Origin: Typha latifolia
Taxonomy: Eukaryota; Streptophyta; Magnoliopsida; Poales; Typhaceae
Reading direction: 5' to 3'
Assembly (NCBI GenBank): GCA_019914945.1
Contig: CM034107.1
Location: 7,254,001-7,318,000, forward strand
Length of the DNA stretch: 64,000 bases
Every line of letters starts with the position of its first letter. Position 1 is the stretch's first letter. This document shows, piece after piece, positions 1 through 10,297 of the stretch. Both the position numbers and the translations under genes were made by a program. Below the pieces are notes generated by a model that worked only from the letters and a program-made list of their open reading frames with translations, searched no databases and was not told where the DNA came from.

Positions 1-660
1 CTATCGAATCTGAGCATCCATATCCACAAGGGTTTTCTCGATGGCCGTGCATTCTATCCGTCGAGTCGGTGTGTATGAGACTAAGGTAGGAGGTGGCCTA
101 CCATAAACTGCCTCAACGACGTGATGTCTATGGCTGAAGTGGAGCCACTGCCTTGGCTGCTCTCCAACGTAGCACCGTAGGTATTGCTCCAAACACTGGT
201 TTAAGACTGCTATCTTTCCGTCCGTCTGTTGATAGTATGCCAAGCTCATCCGAAATGTCATGCCTTGTAGACGAAAGAATTCTTGCTAGAACTTACTAGT
301 GAACACTGGATTTCAATTAGACACAATAGATCGTGGTATCCCATGAAGTTTAGCCACGTCGTGAACAAAGATCTCCGTGACCTTCCATGTAGTGTAGGGG
401 TGGGCGAGCACTAAGAAGTGCGCATACTTGGAGATGTAGTTGACCACAACCATGATAACTGATCACCCTTGGACGGTTAGTAGGCCTTCAATGAAGTCCA
501 TTGAAATATCTTCCCAGATTTGCTCGGGCATGGGAAAGGGTTGGAGGCTAGCTAGTCGAGTCAAATCTCAAATCTGCTTTGGCTCATTGGCAAACTTCAC
601 ATGTGCGGATGTAGTTGCGGACGTCTTTGTCCATGCCAGTCTGCCAGCAATTAAGGCATA
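1..660 (-). pseudogene. Gypsy element E integrase remnant
   Basis: Decayed integrase of a Ty3/gypsy element, read on the minus strand and cut by the left window edge. Residues similar to the end of the catalytic core and the following segment lie in 1-261: a TDG-type motif followed by LEQYLRCYVGEQP and, later, EAVYGRPPP. The canonical DGQTEV motif reads DGKIAV, so the catalytic glutamate is replaced. From 262 to 660 the core is recognisable only as fragments, such as a MDFIEG-like stretch near 490-510, with stops and frameshifts. In the gag-pol order this lies downstream of the RNase H piece at 674-1400. The family assignment is secure; the lineage within gypsy is not resolved. Confidence 0.75.
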
Positions 661-673
661 GTCACTTGTGGGT

Positions 674-1400
674 CTAATAGATGCCCTCGTGGCTCCCAAG
701 GGGTGAGTCGTGGAAGTGGATATTCAAGGCGGTCTGCAAGTCAACATTAGTTGGGATTAGGATCTGGTCCCCCTTGAGCACTAGTCCATCTCTCATGCTG
801 TACTCGATCTGACTTGATGGGTCTTGAGTCACCTGAGCTGCAAGTTCCACAAGGCTTGGGTCCTTCAAGGTCACATCCCTGATCTGGTCCAACAAGAGGA
901 GGATTGGAATCGATAGGGTGGCTAGCTTGGCAGCGTCATGTTGTTGCGAGAGTGCATTGGCTATGTTGTTCTCTGAACTCTTCTTGTAAACCAAGTCATA
1001 GTCATATCCGAGCAACTTGAAAAGCCACCTTTGTTGCATAGGAGTGTGGATCCTTAGCCAAAGTAAGTAGGGCAGACTTCTTTGATCAGTGCGCACTATG
1101 AACCACCTTCCAATCAGATATGGGTGTCACTTGCCAACAGCATGGACCATGGCTAACATCTCTCACTCATACATCGACAATTAGCGCAACCGTTGTGAGA
1201 GCGTCTTGCTCATGTAGGCTTCGAGTCGCCCTTCTTGCATTAAAATTGCACCGATCCCTGACCTAGATGCATCACACTCAACAACAAAGGTCTTGGTGAA
1301 ATCTAGTGCAGCTAACACGGGAGCCTTGGTCATGGCTTGCTTGAGTTCTTAAAATATGCATTCCGCCTTGTCATCCCACTCGAACCCGCCTTTCCGAAGT
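674..1400 (-). pseudogene. Gypsy element E RNase H and integrase zinc-finger remnant
   Basis: Minus-strand remnant of the RNase H end and integrase N-terminal linker. The open stretch 674-1096 starts with RTDQRSLPYLLWLRIHTP, typical of gypsy RNase H, continues with a KKSSENNIANALSQQ segment (canonical N-x-x-A-D-A-L-S-R), and ends with HFHDSPLGSHEGIY, the HH half of the integrase zinc finger. From 1097 to 1400 the earlier RNase H (FVVECDAS and AYLSKTL-like stretches) is readable in pieces but broken. It follows the RT piece in normal pol order. No function is expected. Confidence 0.75.
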
Positions 1401-2226
1401 AGGGCAGTCAGCGGGGCTACAATCTTCTTGTAGCCCTGGATGAATTGACAGTAGTAGCCTGTGAGGCCAAGGAAGCCTTGGAGCTTCTTGGGCATCTTCG
1501 GTCATGGTAATGCACCATGTTAGCCACCTTCGCGAGATCAACCTCCACACCTGTGGAAGAGATGAAGTGCCCTAGGTACTCAACTCGTGGCTGCCCCCAA
1601 ATGCACTTGCTTTTCTTCACTCTCATCTCGTGCACCATTATATCTCCATGACTGTCCGTAGGTGGTGTAGGTGCTCCTCTCTCGATCGACTATAAATGAG
1701 GATGTCGTTAAAAATTATCAAAACATATTGTCGAAGGAGTGGGTGAAATACATCGTTCATTGGCCCTTAAAAAGTTGTCAGGGCATTGGTCAAGCCAAAG
1801 GGCATTGCAAGGAACTTGTAATGCTTGTCATGGGTTCAAAAGGCTGTCTTATGAAAGTCGGTTGCTCGAACCCTGATCTAGTGATAGCCGGCCCGCAAAT
1901 CTAGCTTGGTGAACATGGTGGCACCGGCTAAGTCATCCAATAATTCCTCGATAACCGGTATCAAAGTAAGCACTATGGCTTGGCTGGATGATGCCTTGGT
2001 CTCTCGTAACAATCGTGTGATCTCATCCTTTTGGGCATGTGGATACCAATAAGGCCTCATGTTTGCTAGTTCGACTCCTAGTGTGATCTCGATTTGATGA
2101 TCATGGTCTCAGATCGACGGTAGTCCATGCAACTCTTCAAAGACTTGATCAAACCCTTGGAGAAGTGAGTTCAAATCAGCGACTATTGTGCTGGGTTTGA
2201 TTCCTCCGTGGTTGAGACCAACTACA
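1401..2226 (-). pseudogene. Gypsy element E reverse transcriptase remnant
   Basis: Broken reverse transcriptase on the minus strand. The open piece 1878-2060 reads PYWYPHAQKDEITRLL, then VIEELLDDLAGATMFTKLDL and RAGYH, the palm-domain start shared by gypsy RTs. The block between them that normally carries the [20 protein letters not shown] motif is largely missing. The piece 1417-1638 has KSKCIWGQPRVEYLGHFIS, the RT thumb and connection. Between 1640 and 1880 the FFDDILVYS region is shifted out of frame. The internal deletion and frameshifts make it inactive. Confidence 0.75.
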
Positions 2227-3145
2227 TCAACAAGCCATAGCAGCCCACTTGTGGTAACCGGTTAGGGCTTGAAGGCTAACCCTAGGGTTCGATTGCAACC
2301 CTTCAAGTTGAATTGGTCTCCCCTCATACTCAAAGTTCATCTGCATCATACTCAAATCAACTAGGATTGGGCCTAAGCCCTGAAGCCATTGAACTCCTAG
2401 GACCAAGTCAGCCCCCTTGAGCGCCAAAGGGTGCCTCTCACCTTGGATCTGCAACTCAACTCCATTGCACCTACTATCAGTCTGCAAGACTATGCCAGCT
2501 CCGATGGCTACATCAAATCCGATGGTTGAAGTCACCCCTAACCCAATTTGTTACACCAACTTCTCATCCATAAAATTATGTGTGCTGCCCGAGTCAATTA
2601 GTATCTCGACTCGGTGCTTCTTCATCAAACCTTCTTCCTGTAGGGTTCGAGATGCTTGCGAGCCCAAATAGGCATGTAAGCTCAACTCGGCATGCACCTC
2701 ATCCTGTGGTCTGCGGCCTCCATATCTGCTACCTCCTCTTTATCGCCCCATGACTCCATTTCGCGCTCCTTGTCTACTTTGAGGAACATGATCGTCGTAG
2801 GTTGTTTACCACACTTGTGTCCCAGAGCAAATTTCTCATCGTAGTAGAAGAATAAACCCTTGGCCCTCCTTTCCTTAATTTGTGCTGGGGTTAGTCTTCA
2901 GGAGAAGCTCTTCCATTGCCCTCCAAAGTCGGTGAGAGGAGCACTAGGTGGTAGGGACTTTCCCCCTTGCGATCGAGTGGGAGGACCAAATCCAGCGTTG
3001 CTCAATGGAATCGGCCGAGATCCTCTCCAGTCCATAAGGTTCCATGGCACCTTGGAGCTTCTTCGTAGCTCCTTGACCTTCTCCTCCATCATGGCTTGTC
3101 CTAGCAGAATTATAGATTTTCCTCAACTCCCTTTAAGGAATTGAG
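2227..3145 (-). pseudogene. Gypsy element E protease and gag end
   Basis: Minus-strand remnant of the gag C-terminus and retroviral-type aspartic protease. In 2227-2535 there is GFDVAIGAGI and ADLVLGVQWLQGLGPI, the C-terminal half of gypsy proteases. The active-site region (LIDSGSTHNF-like) lies at about 2560-2610 in another frame. At 2820-2870 a degenerate zinc knuckle is visible in which cysteines have become tyrosine or phenylalanine. 2898-3092 holds a gag tail with MMEEKVKELRR. Similarity stops near 3145, where the element is truncated; no 5' LTR or PBS follows. Confidence 0.7.
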
Positions 3146-3507
3146 AGATAAAGGTTGAAACATCTATCTAAGGGATAACCCTAATAATTTATAGTCTCAA
3201 CTTAGAAGAGTTTTCTGATTTCCTCACGTTTGAGTGCTAGTTCTACATTTGAGATTAATCAGACCATCAAAAGAGTTGAACTGAGTCTACATTGAATACC
3301 ATCACTAACACATAAAGTCTGAGGTGTGATCCCTACTCTTGCTCGGCTTCCTATTTTCTACACTTACTCAAAAAATTTCTCACCAACTTAAGTTCAATTT
3401 TATTAGTTATAGTTGTGTTAGGATTTCCATCTCTGATACGACTTAGGTTGATCTAGTCATCTCGAGGTAGACTAGATAAGGGCCTAGATTGCCACTAGTC
3501 TCACCTA
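3146..3507. other. Unassigned stretch
   Basis: About 360 bases with no ORF, no repeat that I recognise elsewhere in the window, and no RNA gene. It lies between the truncated end of gypsy element E and the start of similarity to the C-family LTR. Confidence 0.5.
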
Positions 3508-4554
3508 AACGGCTAATTTCACGTTACCTAAACATTTTCAAATCCTGAACCCTTATGTGAGAACCCGTAGACCTTATTAGTGATGAATGACGATTGATTG
3601 ATGGACATGAGGAATCTGTGTGTTGGGTCTTCTAATCTGAGGTAAGTAGTCTTATCTCCTAAATGCCTTTCTCAAATTAAGATTTATTATATAATTATGT
3701 ATATGTATATTTTGGGCTCCAACATGATTATATGACCTTATCTAGAGATGATTTCAGTTGAGCATATTTTATGATGCATTTGATTAGACTGATCTATGAT
3801 CTAAGTATACTAGTGATATATAAAGATGATTAGAGATGACTATACTGTTATGAGTTTATATCGAGATGATCTCTAGCATAAGTATGCATGTGATAGATTG
3901 GTATGGGGATGCATTTGGTAGATACATGGTTGGATACTTCATTGCATCATTTTTCTCTTGGCTTTTTTACCACCTAAATTTCTGAGTTGCATGATTTGCT
4001 GTAGTACTAGATAAAATGCATATGATCCATCATTTAGAAAGAAAGTATAAAATCTGATTGCTAGGATAGTTGATAGAAAGCGGGAGGATACTCGAGTAGG
4101 TGCGAGGGCTAAGACGTGCTTGGTGGACGATTAATCTCTCGACGTAGTCGTGATCCTATGGCTTTACTTCTGAGGTCGTTAGTCTGTGTCCGCAGCAGAC
4201 ACTTGAACACATGCAATTCGCTAGGGCATATGTGGTGGGTTATCCTCACGTAGTTTCTATCTGCTAGAAAGGTGCCTAGTCTAAATGGATGTTGATATCC
4301 TTAACGAATAGCAGGTTATGATTGAGATACCCTTTACGGATGGTAGGATATGCTGTGAGCCTTCGAGTATGATGTTGAGACAGGGTACTAGATGTTAACT
4401 ATGCATAGTGGTCTAGTATGATGATATCATACCGAGATGTCGGTGATGATCGTGAATTTGAGAAATGTATATAATTTCATTATTATCAGATATACCTGAT
4501 TATCGAGTGGTAATATACATCATATGTGATTGCATTTGATATCATAGCATAGTC
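3508..4554 (+). repeat. C-family LTR fragment, left part
   Basis: AT-rich sequence similar by eye to the middle of the complete C LTR at 12543-15603 (about 13700-14790 there). Shared words include GTGAGAACCCGTAG (GTTTGAGACCCCGTGG-like in the other copy) and GATATCATAGCAT. It ends with TAGTC at 4550-4554, where element B1 is inserted; the C sequence resumes after B1 at 16508 with TCATGATCAGCATGC. The first roughly 1.2 kb of the LTR, including its promoter and hairpin, are absent, so this is an old truncated copy. It has no coding capacity. Confidence 0.8.
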
Positions 4555-5422
4555 TGATAAGCTCTAATACCACTGGATAAGATCTTGAACCAAAGATAAG
4601 CTATGCAACTATTCCTTCAAGATCTGAATGTATTACAAGAATCAATCCGCGCAACTGTGGAAAAATATTTGTCAGATATTATTTTGTAGTCATAAAATTA
4701 CTAAACTAATTGTGGTAGATCCGTAACTTCCTGATCTACAACTTTCATATTTATGCCCTTCACAGATTCTAACTTTAGCAGGGACAAAAATATGGAATAA
4801 CATGGATGACGGTGGTGGTGACGGGTGGAGTGGATATTAGGGTTATGGATGGATATGGAGATGAAGATGGTTGGTGGATGTGATTAAGGGATATAGGTGA
4901 AGGGAACGAAGTGGTCGAGATCTCAAAGAAGTGGGGTGGCTCGATAGTCGAGAGAGATTAGAAATTAGGAGAAACCTTGCCAACGCTAGAGGGGGAAGGA
5001 TGGTGAAGAGGGAGGAGGGAGATTAGGGTAAATAGATGATAGAGGGGCAAGAAATCAATATTCCAATAGCATAATAAAGTTGGCTGCCATCCACATATTT
5101 ATAGAGGCTAGCCAACAAGTCCTAAAATAATATGTAACCCTAGTTCTAGAGGATTCCCGTCGATCGCATCTGAACGCGACCGATCGCGTTCGAACGGACA
5201 AAAGACGTTCTCTATATGTGCGAACGCGATGCAGGCGTTCGAACTCGCCCGACCGCGTTCGAACGCATAATATGCATTCTCTATATTTGTGAACCTGATG
5301 CAAGCATTCGCAAAGGCATTTGAACGCAATCCCACCTGCGTTCGAATGCGACTTACATAAATTTTATTTTAATGAAAATAAACAACTAATTTAGTAAGAA
5401 AAGATCCTAAGTAAATGTATCA
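4555..5422 (-). repeat. 3' LTR of element B1
   Basis: LTR of 868 bp, TG...CA on either strand. In sense (minus) orientation it starts TGATACATTTAC at 5422 and ends in GAGCTTATCA at 4555. U3 contains an array of GCGTTCGAACGC-like palindromes (about 5155-5350), followed by the TATA motif CTATAAATATGTGG (minus, near 5095-5105). The U5 end contains a TGGTATTAGAG-like copy of the primer-binding site. It matches the partner LTR at 15632-16502 closely but with scattered differences. Confidence 0.9.
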
Positions 5423-5450
5423 GCCCACCACGCTTCTCACACCTTGCCCT
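5423..5450 (-). other. Polypurine tract of element B1
   Basis: On the minus strand the bases just before the 3' LTR are GAGAAGCGTGGTGGGC, a purine-rich tract in the position expected for priming plus-strand DNA synthesis. The same tract precedes the 3' LTR of element B2 (26850-26870). A and B elements share the form AAGCGTGGTGG. Confidence 0.7.
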
Positions 5451-6127
5451 CAAGGTGAAAAGTCAGGGAAACACTCCAAAATGTCACTCTCCAACTCCCA
5501 TGTAGCCTCATTGGATGGCTTGCCAAGCCACTCAACTAGAATCTCCATCTCCAATCTGGTACCATGTCAGCATCAACATCTAGCAAGTACACGAACTAGC
5601 TCAACGATCTTTGTCTCCTCCAATGGTTCCGGTAGAACCGATCCAAGAATCTCATGATCTCCAATGCGCTCCCTCAACAATGAAACATGAAAGACAGGAG
5701 GCACTCTCGACCCCTCCGGTAGCTCCAAATGATATGCAACTGGACCAATATGCTCCAACACCTGAAACGGGCCAAAGTAGCGATGTGCTAACTTTTGGTT
5801 ATGCATTGGACGTAAGGTCACCTGTCGATACAGTTGCAACCTCACAAATACTCAACTACCGATGTCGAAGTCCTACTCCCTATGGCTACGATCATAAACT
5901 TGCTTCGTGTAGTTTTGAGTAAGTTTAAGATGAGCACGCAACCTCCTTAATGTGGTGTCTCTATCCATCAATGCTAAGTCCACTTTTGTCCAATCTGTAG
6001 ATGCCCCTGGATCATAAGCGCGTAACGTCAGAGCCGTGCGTCCAAACACCACCTCAAATGGAGTCATGCCAATGCTGCTATGGTAGGCGGTGTTATAAGA
6101 CCACTCCGCCCATGGTAAGAACTCCAA
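5451..6127 (-). pseudogene. B1 integrase C-terminus and chromodomain-region tail
   Basis: Minus-strand C-terminal part of pol. The 5873-6127 piece reads [19 protein letters not shown] and EVVFGRTALTLRAYDPG, the end of the gypsy integrase core. The 5573-5845 piece has YFGPFQVLEHIGPVAYHLEL, PPVFHVSLL and LVRVLARC, the GPF/Y module and the entry to a chromodomain. The following segment to 5451 carries the rest in another frame (VTWKLE-like, then a DFSP-type end before the stop). A chromodomain tail is characteristic of chromoviruses and is thought to steer integration to marked chromatin. Frameshifts break it. Confidence 0.8.
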
Positions 6128-6495
6128 CTATCATCTTAGCATCTCTCCCACAAAGCACCTCAAATACTGCTCAACGCCATGATTGACCACCTCGGTTTGG
6201 CCATCCGTCTATGGATGGTAGGCCGAACAAAAGTTCAATCGAGTCCCATGTAATCTGAAAAACTTCGTCCAAAAGTCACTCATAAATACATGATCACGAT
6301 ATGAGACAATCGTGCGTGGTATGCCATGTAACTGAGCAACATCTCTAACAAAAATTTCAGCCACCGACTTGGCTGAATGCGGATGTGATAATGCCAAAAA
6401 GTGTGCATACTTTCTCAAACTGTCAACCACCACAAAGATAACGGAATAACCATGTACCAGCGGAAGACCCTCTATGAAATCCATAGAAATGTCCT
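6128..6495 (-). pseudogene. B1 integrase catalytic core
   Basis: Minus-strand integrase core. The 6209-6484 piece shows [20 protein letters not shown] (first Asp), KYAHFLALSHPHSAK, and IPRTIVSYRDHVFMSDFW. In the last block the usual VSDRD is VSYRD, leaving the second catalytic Asp doubtful. The TDGQTEVVN block with the Glu falls at about 6180-6208 in another frame, because TGG has become a stop near the junction. The protein would normally insert the cDNA; here it is probably inactive. It follows the RNase H segment. Confidence 0.8.
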
Positions 6496-6496
6496 C

Positions 6497-7060
6497 TCAA
6501 ACATGGTCCGATATAGGTAAAGCCTGAAGTAATCCGGTCGGTTTCAATCCTAGCCATGTGCAACCCTGAGATATCCTCCTATAAGTCCTCAAGACACCCT
6601 CATAACCGGCCTCTGGAGTTTGGTGGAAGTGCTCCAACAATTTCTGCCGCAATCCATCATTTGCGGGCACCCGATTCTCCAACTCTGGATGGCACTCTGG
6701 ATCATCCATCACCTCCTGCAATAATCTCAAAATATCTAGGTCAGATGTACATGCATACCTCAGCTCGTCAAGGAAGGGAAAGGTAGGAGAAGAATAGGCT
6801 GCAAGCTCGACGGTATCGGGTTGGCGTGATAGTGCATCTGCCGCTCTATTTTCTGTTCCCTTCTTGTATTGGATTTCATAATCATATCCCAATAATTTTG
6901 TGATCCATCTATACTGTGTCGGAGTGTGTATACGTTGTCTCATAAAGTATGGAAGACTCCTTTGATCGGTTCATATAATGAATCGTCTACCGATCAAATA
7001 AGACCTCCACTTTGTCACTGCATGCATGATTGCCAACATCTCGGCTACCATCTTTGAGAT
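6497..7060 (-). pseudogene. B1 RNase H end and integrase zinc finger, internally deleted
   Basis: Minus-strand RNase H and linker. It has MRQRIHTPTQYRWITKLLGY, KKGTENRAADALSRQPDT and FLDELRYACTSDLDILRLLQ, then a direct jump ENRVPANDG, which lacks the roughly 11 residues present in element B3. A second jump, GCTWLGLKPTGLLQ, removes the CX2C half of the zinc finger. Upstream, 6944-7060 holds the IGRRFI / TDQRSLP block of RNase H with a stop. Two small in-element deletions plus stops make it non-functional. Confidence 0.8.
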
Positions 7061-7133
7061 AACTTCTTTTTATACATATGGATACTGATATGGCCTCACA
7101 TTCGTTGGTGCAGCTCCGGGTACAATCTCTATG
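7061..7133 (-). pseudogene. B1 reverse transcriptase stub
   Basis: Only the first residues of RT survive, in the order PYQYPYV, KEVISKMVAEML, before the sequence runs straight into RNase H (AIMHAV). The body of RT, including the catalytic YXDD-type motif, is gone. The fusion point around 7033-7042 lies in CAACATCTC, which is present at both parental sites. The upstream part of this same stub continues at 11287-11400, beyond the nested element A-1. Confidence 0.8.
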
Positions 7134-8075
7134 TGATACGATTCGGACTTCACCGACGTCGTCTCGAGCATTGATTCACTTTAGGAGTGTTTTTGCTTCA
7201 TGTTTTAGTGTTTAATTTCTATTAAAATAAGTTTTCTGTAAGTCGCGTTCGAACGCGGGTGGAGTGAGTTCGAATGCGGTTTGTGAACGAGGTTGTGAAC
7301 GTGGTGAAGAGAATGTACTATGCGTTCGAACGCACTGTGAACGCCTGCATCACGTTCGCAAATACCGACAGGCGCGTTTGATCGCGCGTTCGCAAATCCA
7401 GAAGAGCGAACTCGGTGCGTTCAAACGCGGTCGACAAAAATTGTGTTTTTAGGGTTAATTTGAGTTGTTGGTTAGCCTATAAAAGGATGTGGTAGGCAAC
7501 CAAAATTATTATTGATTATTGAGATTGAGTTTTGCCTTGCCTCCTTCGTCTTCTTCGCTCCCGTTCTCTCAATCCCCGGCGACGCTGCTTCTAACCTCCC
7601 TCGTCCGGCTAATCACCCTAGTCCCTTAGGGGTGGCCCTCTTCTCCCCCTTCGTCCAATCTATCCCATACTTGCCCTAATCCTTCCATCAACCACAACCC
7701 TTCCACCATCACTTTTCACCGGTGCCACCACATTAACGTCGGTCCTCCACCAACCATCATTACCTAGGATCTCGTGCCTCCATCCACGAATCCAAAACAG
7801 AGCATCCTGATGTTCGTCCACTAATCGGATAGTATCTCGAAATCCACATCTCCGATTCGCCTGAAACTTGATTTGTTGGAAAGCTCTTTTCTAGGGCGAC
7901 GACATATAAAAATTTCACATCGATCCAACGGCGGAATAGTTTGGGATCTTATTTCAAAGTTCCGTGCCAGATCTAGTCCAGATCAAGAATTGGAAGAGAT
8001 CGACCCTTTACCAAAAAGGCGTGATCGTATCAAGCTAGTATTAGAGCTCCATAGCCGAAAGGGAAGATCGTATCA
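7134..8075 (+). repeat. 5' LTR of element A-1 (A1 type)
   Basis: LTR of 942 bp starting TGATACGATTCGG and ending ATCGTATCA; the first nine and last nine bases are perfect inverted repeats. U3 contains a GCGTTCGAACGC-type array at about 7239-7440. A TATA motif lies at 7479-7486. R/U5 includes the pyrimidine-rich CTTCGTCTTCTTCGC stretch. The last 50 bases contain an internal GATCGTATCA and a PBS-like AGCTAGTATTAGAGC before the true end. Confidence 0.9.
7479..7486 (+). promoter_or_regulatory. TATA box of A1-type LTR
   Basis: TATAAAAG in the context GCCTATAAAAGGATGTGG, downstream of the U3 repeat array and upstream of a pyrimidine-rich leader. The same motif is conserved in the other A1 and A2 LTRs (for example 10684-10691, and in reverse near 20288). 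This is the expected position of the LTR RNA polymerase II promoter. Confidence 0.75.
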
Positions 8076-8078
8076 AGC

Positions 8079-8090
8079 TGGTATCAGAGC
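8079..8090 (+). other. Primer-binding site of element A-1
   Basis: TGGTATCAGAGC, the sequence complementary to the 3' end of plant initiator methionine tRNA, three bases after the 5' LTR. It primes minus-strand cDNA synthesis. Confidence 0.9.
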
Positions 8091-8116
8091 CACCATTCCT
8101 CGGACAAGCGATTTCA

Positions 8117-8337
8117 ATGACGACAACGAGATCCATGGCTGCACGGCGAGATGATGAAGAAGAGATTATCCCAATAGAGGAGGGAGAAACGGTTGTAGGG
8201 ACTTCCACCCGTGGAACCACCCGATCTAATCGGGATACGGAAGAACCTAGTATTCAAGCCGTGTTGGGGTCTCTTTCTAGACAGATGGCCATCAATAATC
8301 AAATGATGATGGAGATGCTGTGGGAAATACGGGCGTG
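8117..8337 (+). pseudogene. Truncated gag N-terminus of element A-1
   Basis: The reading frame opens at 8117 with MTTTRSMAARRDDEEE, followed by VGTSTRGTTRSNRDTEEPS and an MAINNQMMMEMLWEIRA stretch. It is nearly the same as the gag start of the A2 element at 44205 (minus) and of the A3 element at 52753. The start lies 27 bases after the PBS, as in those copies. After about residue 73 similarity ends abruptly and the frame continues to 8836 into foreign sequence, so the capsid domain and zinc knuckle are missing. The fusion protein of 239 residues is open but of unknown relevance. Confidence 0.8.
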
Positions 8338-9990
8338 GCCGAAACCTTCTTCAACAAGCAGGGCAATCACAAGGCAGCATGGGGAACCCTCTGCAACATA
8401 CCCAACATCCTCCACGGCCTCCCCGTTCATCACAAAAGTTGGGGAGAGTTCGGCTATCAGGCAAGATCGAGCTTCTACACCTCGACCCATGGTTAGCTAC
8501 AACAAACAGCTGTCGGCTACAATGGGATCCTCAACCATTGTAGCAGCCCTCGGAACCTCCACATCTTCCCATGCACCGGAGACCTCGTCGACAAACTGTG
8601 AAGGGCTGGCTGCACCATTCCCGATCCCTGCAAAAACGACGAAGAGTCTAGCTTCAAGGCAGCAGTTTCCTTTGGCAAGCTCGACGGTTGGAAATGTTCT
8701 TTTGATGTCAGAACGGAGTTCTTCGATGAGTCGACAACCGTGCGAACCCTTTGTTGAATGGAGGAAGACCACATGTGGCTGCTTTGGATATTCCTCATCG
8801 GGAATCCTCATCGGTGGTGAGGGAGATGATCCGTAGCGCAAGTTCCCGCACTTGGGCCGCCTTACACCACCTTCATTTGCAACCACGGCGAGTCGGCAAC
8901 TATGAAGAAATCATGTATGGCCTCTAGTGACCTTCCACCATTCTCCTCGGTCAATCGACGGTCGGATGCGATAGTGCCATCATCGGCGATGACGTTGCAG
9001 CTCCCCGCCGAGCTACAACTCGAAGGAGAAGGCCGCAATCTTCCAACCACGGCAGCACGAGCCTCTGATAGCCTCGTAAAGACCTTGTGGGCTAATGATT
9101 TTCTCACCCAAACGATCGAAAGCTCCATGCCATGGCTACGACAAAATGAAGAAGGAGATGAAGATTTTGTTTTTGTCAACCTCAGCCTTCCACAGCAATC
9201 AACCGTCGCCACCCCAAGAGGGGCCTCACCAGCAACTATTGTAGTATTCCGGATGACCAAAGGCTCCTTGCCATGGCTGCAACGGGGAGAGAGAAGGACC
9301 TGAAGATTTTATTTTTGGGCCAACTTCGGCCTTCCATCGTCGCCGACTACGCCACACCGTCAGGAACCCTACTTAAGCAACTACTGGAGGTGGTCACTAC
9401 TCAGCCAAGGCTGCCACATGCTAAGGCAACTCCTATGGCAATGGCTAATGGAGATGGAACTAAGAGAGAAAGATTTGGGATTTCAAATTTTTTTGAAGAC
9501 TCTAAGTGGTTAGAATTTCAAGAAGGCTACATTGTTGGGCTTGACCAGGTGGAATTGCTAGACATTAGTTGGGTTGAACCTAAGAGCGAAAGGGGTCAAG
9601 TCAAGTGGGAGTCATCTCTGGACTTCGGGACTCAGTTAAGTCAAATAAGGGACATGATCAGAAACCCTCTACTTGACTTAAGACGAGTTTGCTTATACCA
9701 GGATACATTTGACTCAGATCCTAATCCATGGAGTAGCAGAATGATTATGAGCACAACCAACAATCAGTTTGGCTAGCTGAACCTAACTTGAGTCACTAGG
9801 AGAAACTAATCTGGATCCACCAACTGCATCTAACTCGACCTCCCGAGCGCAATCGGATGCACCAGATTTCTATTGCTGAACTGACATTGAGTCAATTGGT
9901 TCAACCACCCGAGACCAAGTGGACTCAATGTAGATGGACCTGAATTTCACCTTGGACTAGTTGGAGTACGAGTATCCAAGCTCGACTGAG
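8338..9990 (+). other. Unrecognised 1.65-kb insert inside element A-1
   Basis: Sequence between the gag N-terminus and the integrase scrap that matches no retrotransposon domain I know and no other part of this window. It is less AT-rich than its surroundings and open on both strands: plus frames 8902-9303 and 9273-9776 (the second with a Trp/Glu-rich GYIVGLDQVELLDISWVEP stretch), and minus frames 8497-8886 and 8862-9260. Around 9125-9250 and 9260-9390 there seems to be a degenerate repeat of about 145 bp sharing CCATGGCTNC and CTTCGGCCTTCCA-like words. It may be captured host-gene sequence; I cannot assign a function. Confidence 0.55.
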
Positions 9991-10268
9991 GATGAACCCC
10001 TTTGAGGCAGTTATGGTCGCACTACCCCTATCTTGTGTGCCTACGAAAGACTCGCGGCGACGGATCGGACCGAGCTTGACTTGGAACTTGCTGATCGAGA
10101 ATCGAGCGGCTGATGCCCTTTCGCGCCAACCTGACACAAGTGAGCTTGCCTCTTTCTCAGCACCAACATTTCCTATATCTTCAGATATGTGGGGAACCAA
10201 TGCAGAAGATCATACCATGGAGGAGCTTGAGTCAGAGTTCAAAGATCGCTTCCCAAATTTCAAACCTT
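9991..10268 (+). pseudogene. Integrase scrap fused to RNase H end and pol tail in A-1
   Basis: From about 9992 the sequence encodes NPFEAV followed, in a shifted frame, by the YGRT.PIL.AYERLAATDRTELDLEL block of A-family integrases. This runs straight into NRAADALSRQPDTSELASFS from RNase H. After MWGTNAEDHTMEEL it joins ESEFKDRFPNFKP, the last residues of pol after the chromodomain. The order integrase then RNase H is reversed compared with normal pol, so this segment arose by at least two rearrangements. The last junction is shared with the A3 element at 55980-55994. Confidence 0.75.
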
Positions 10269-10297
10269 GAGGACAAGGTTGCGGAAGCGTGGTGGAT

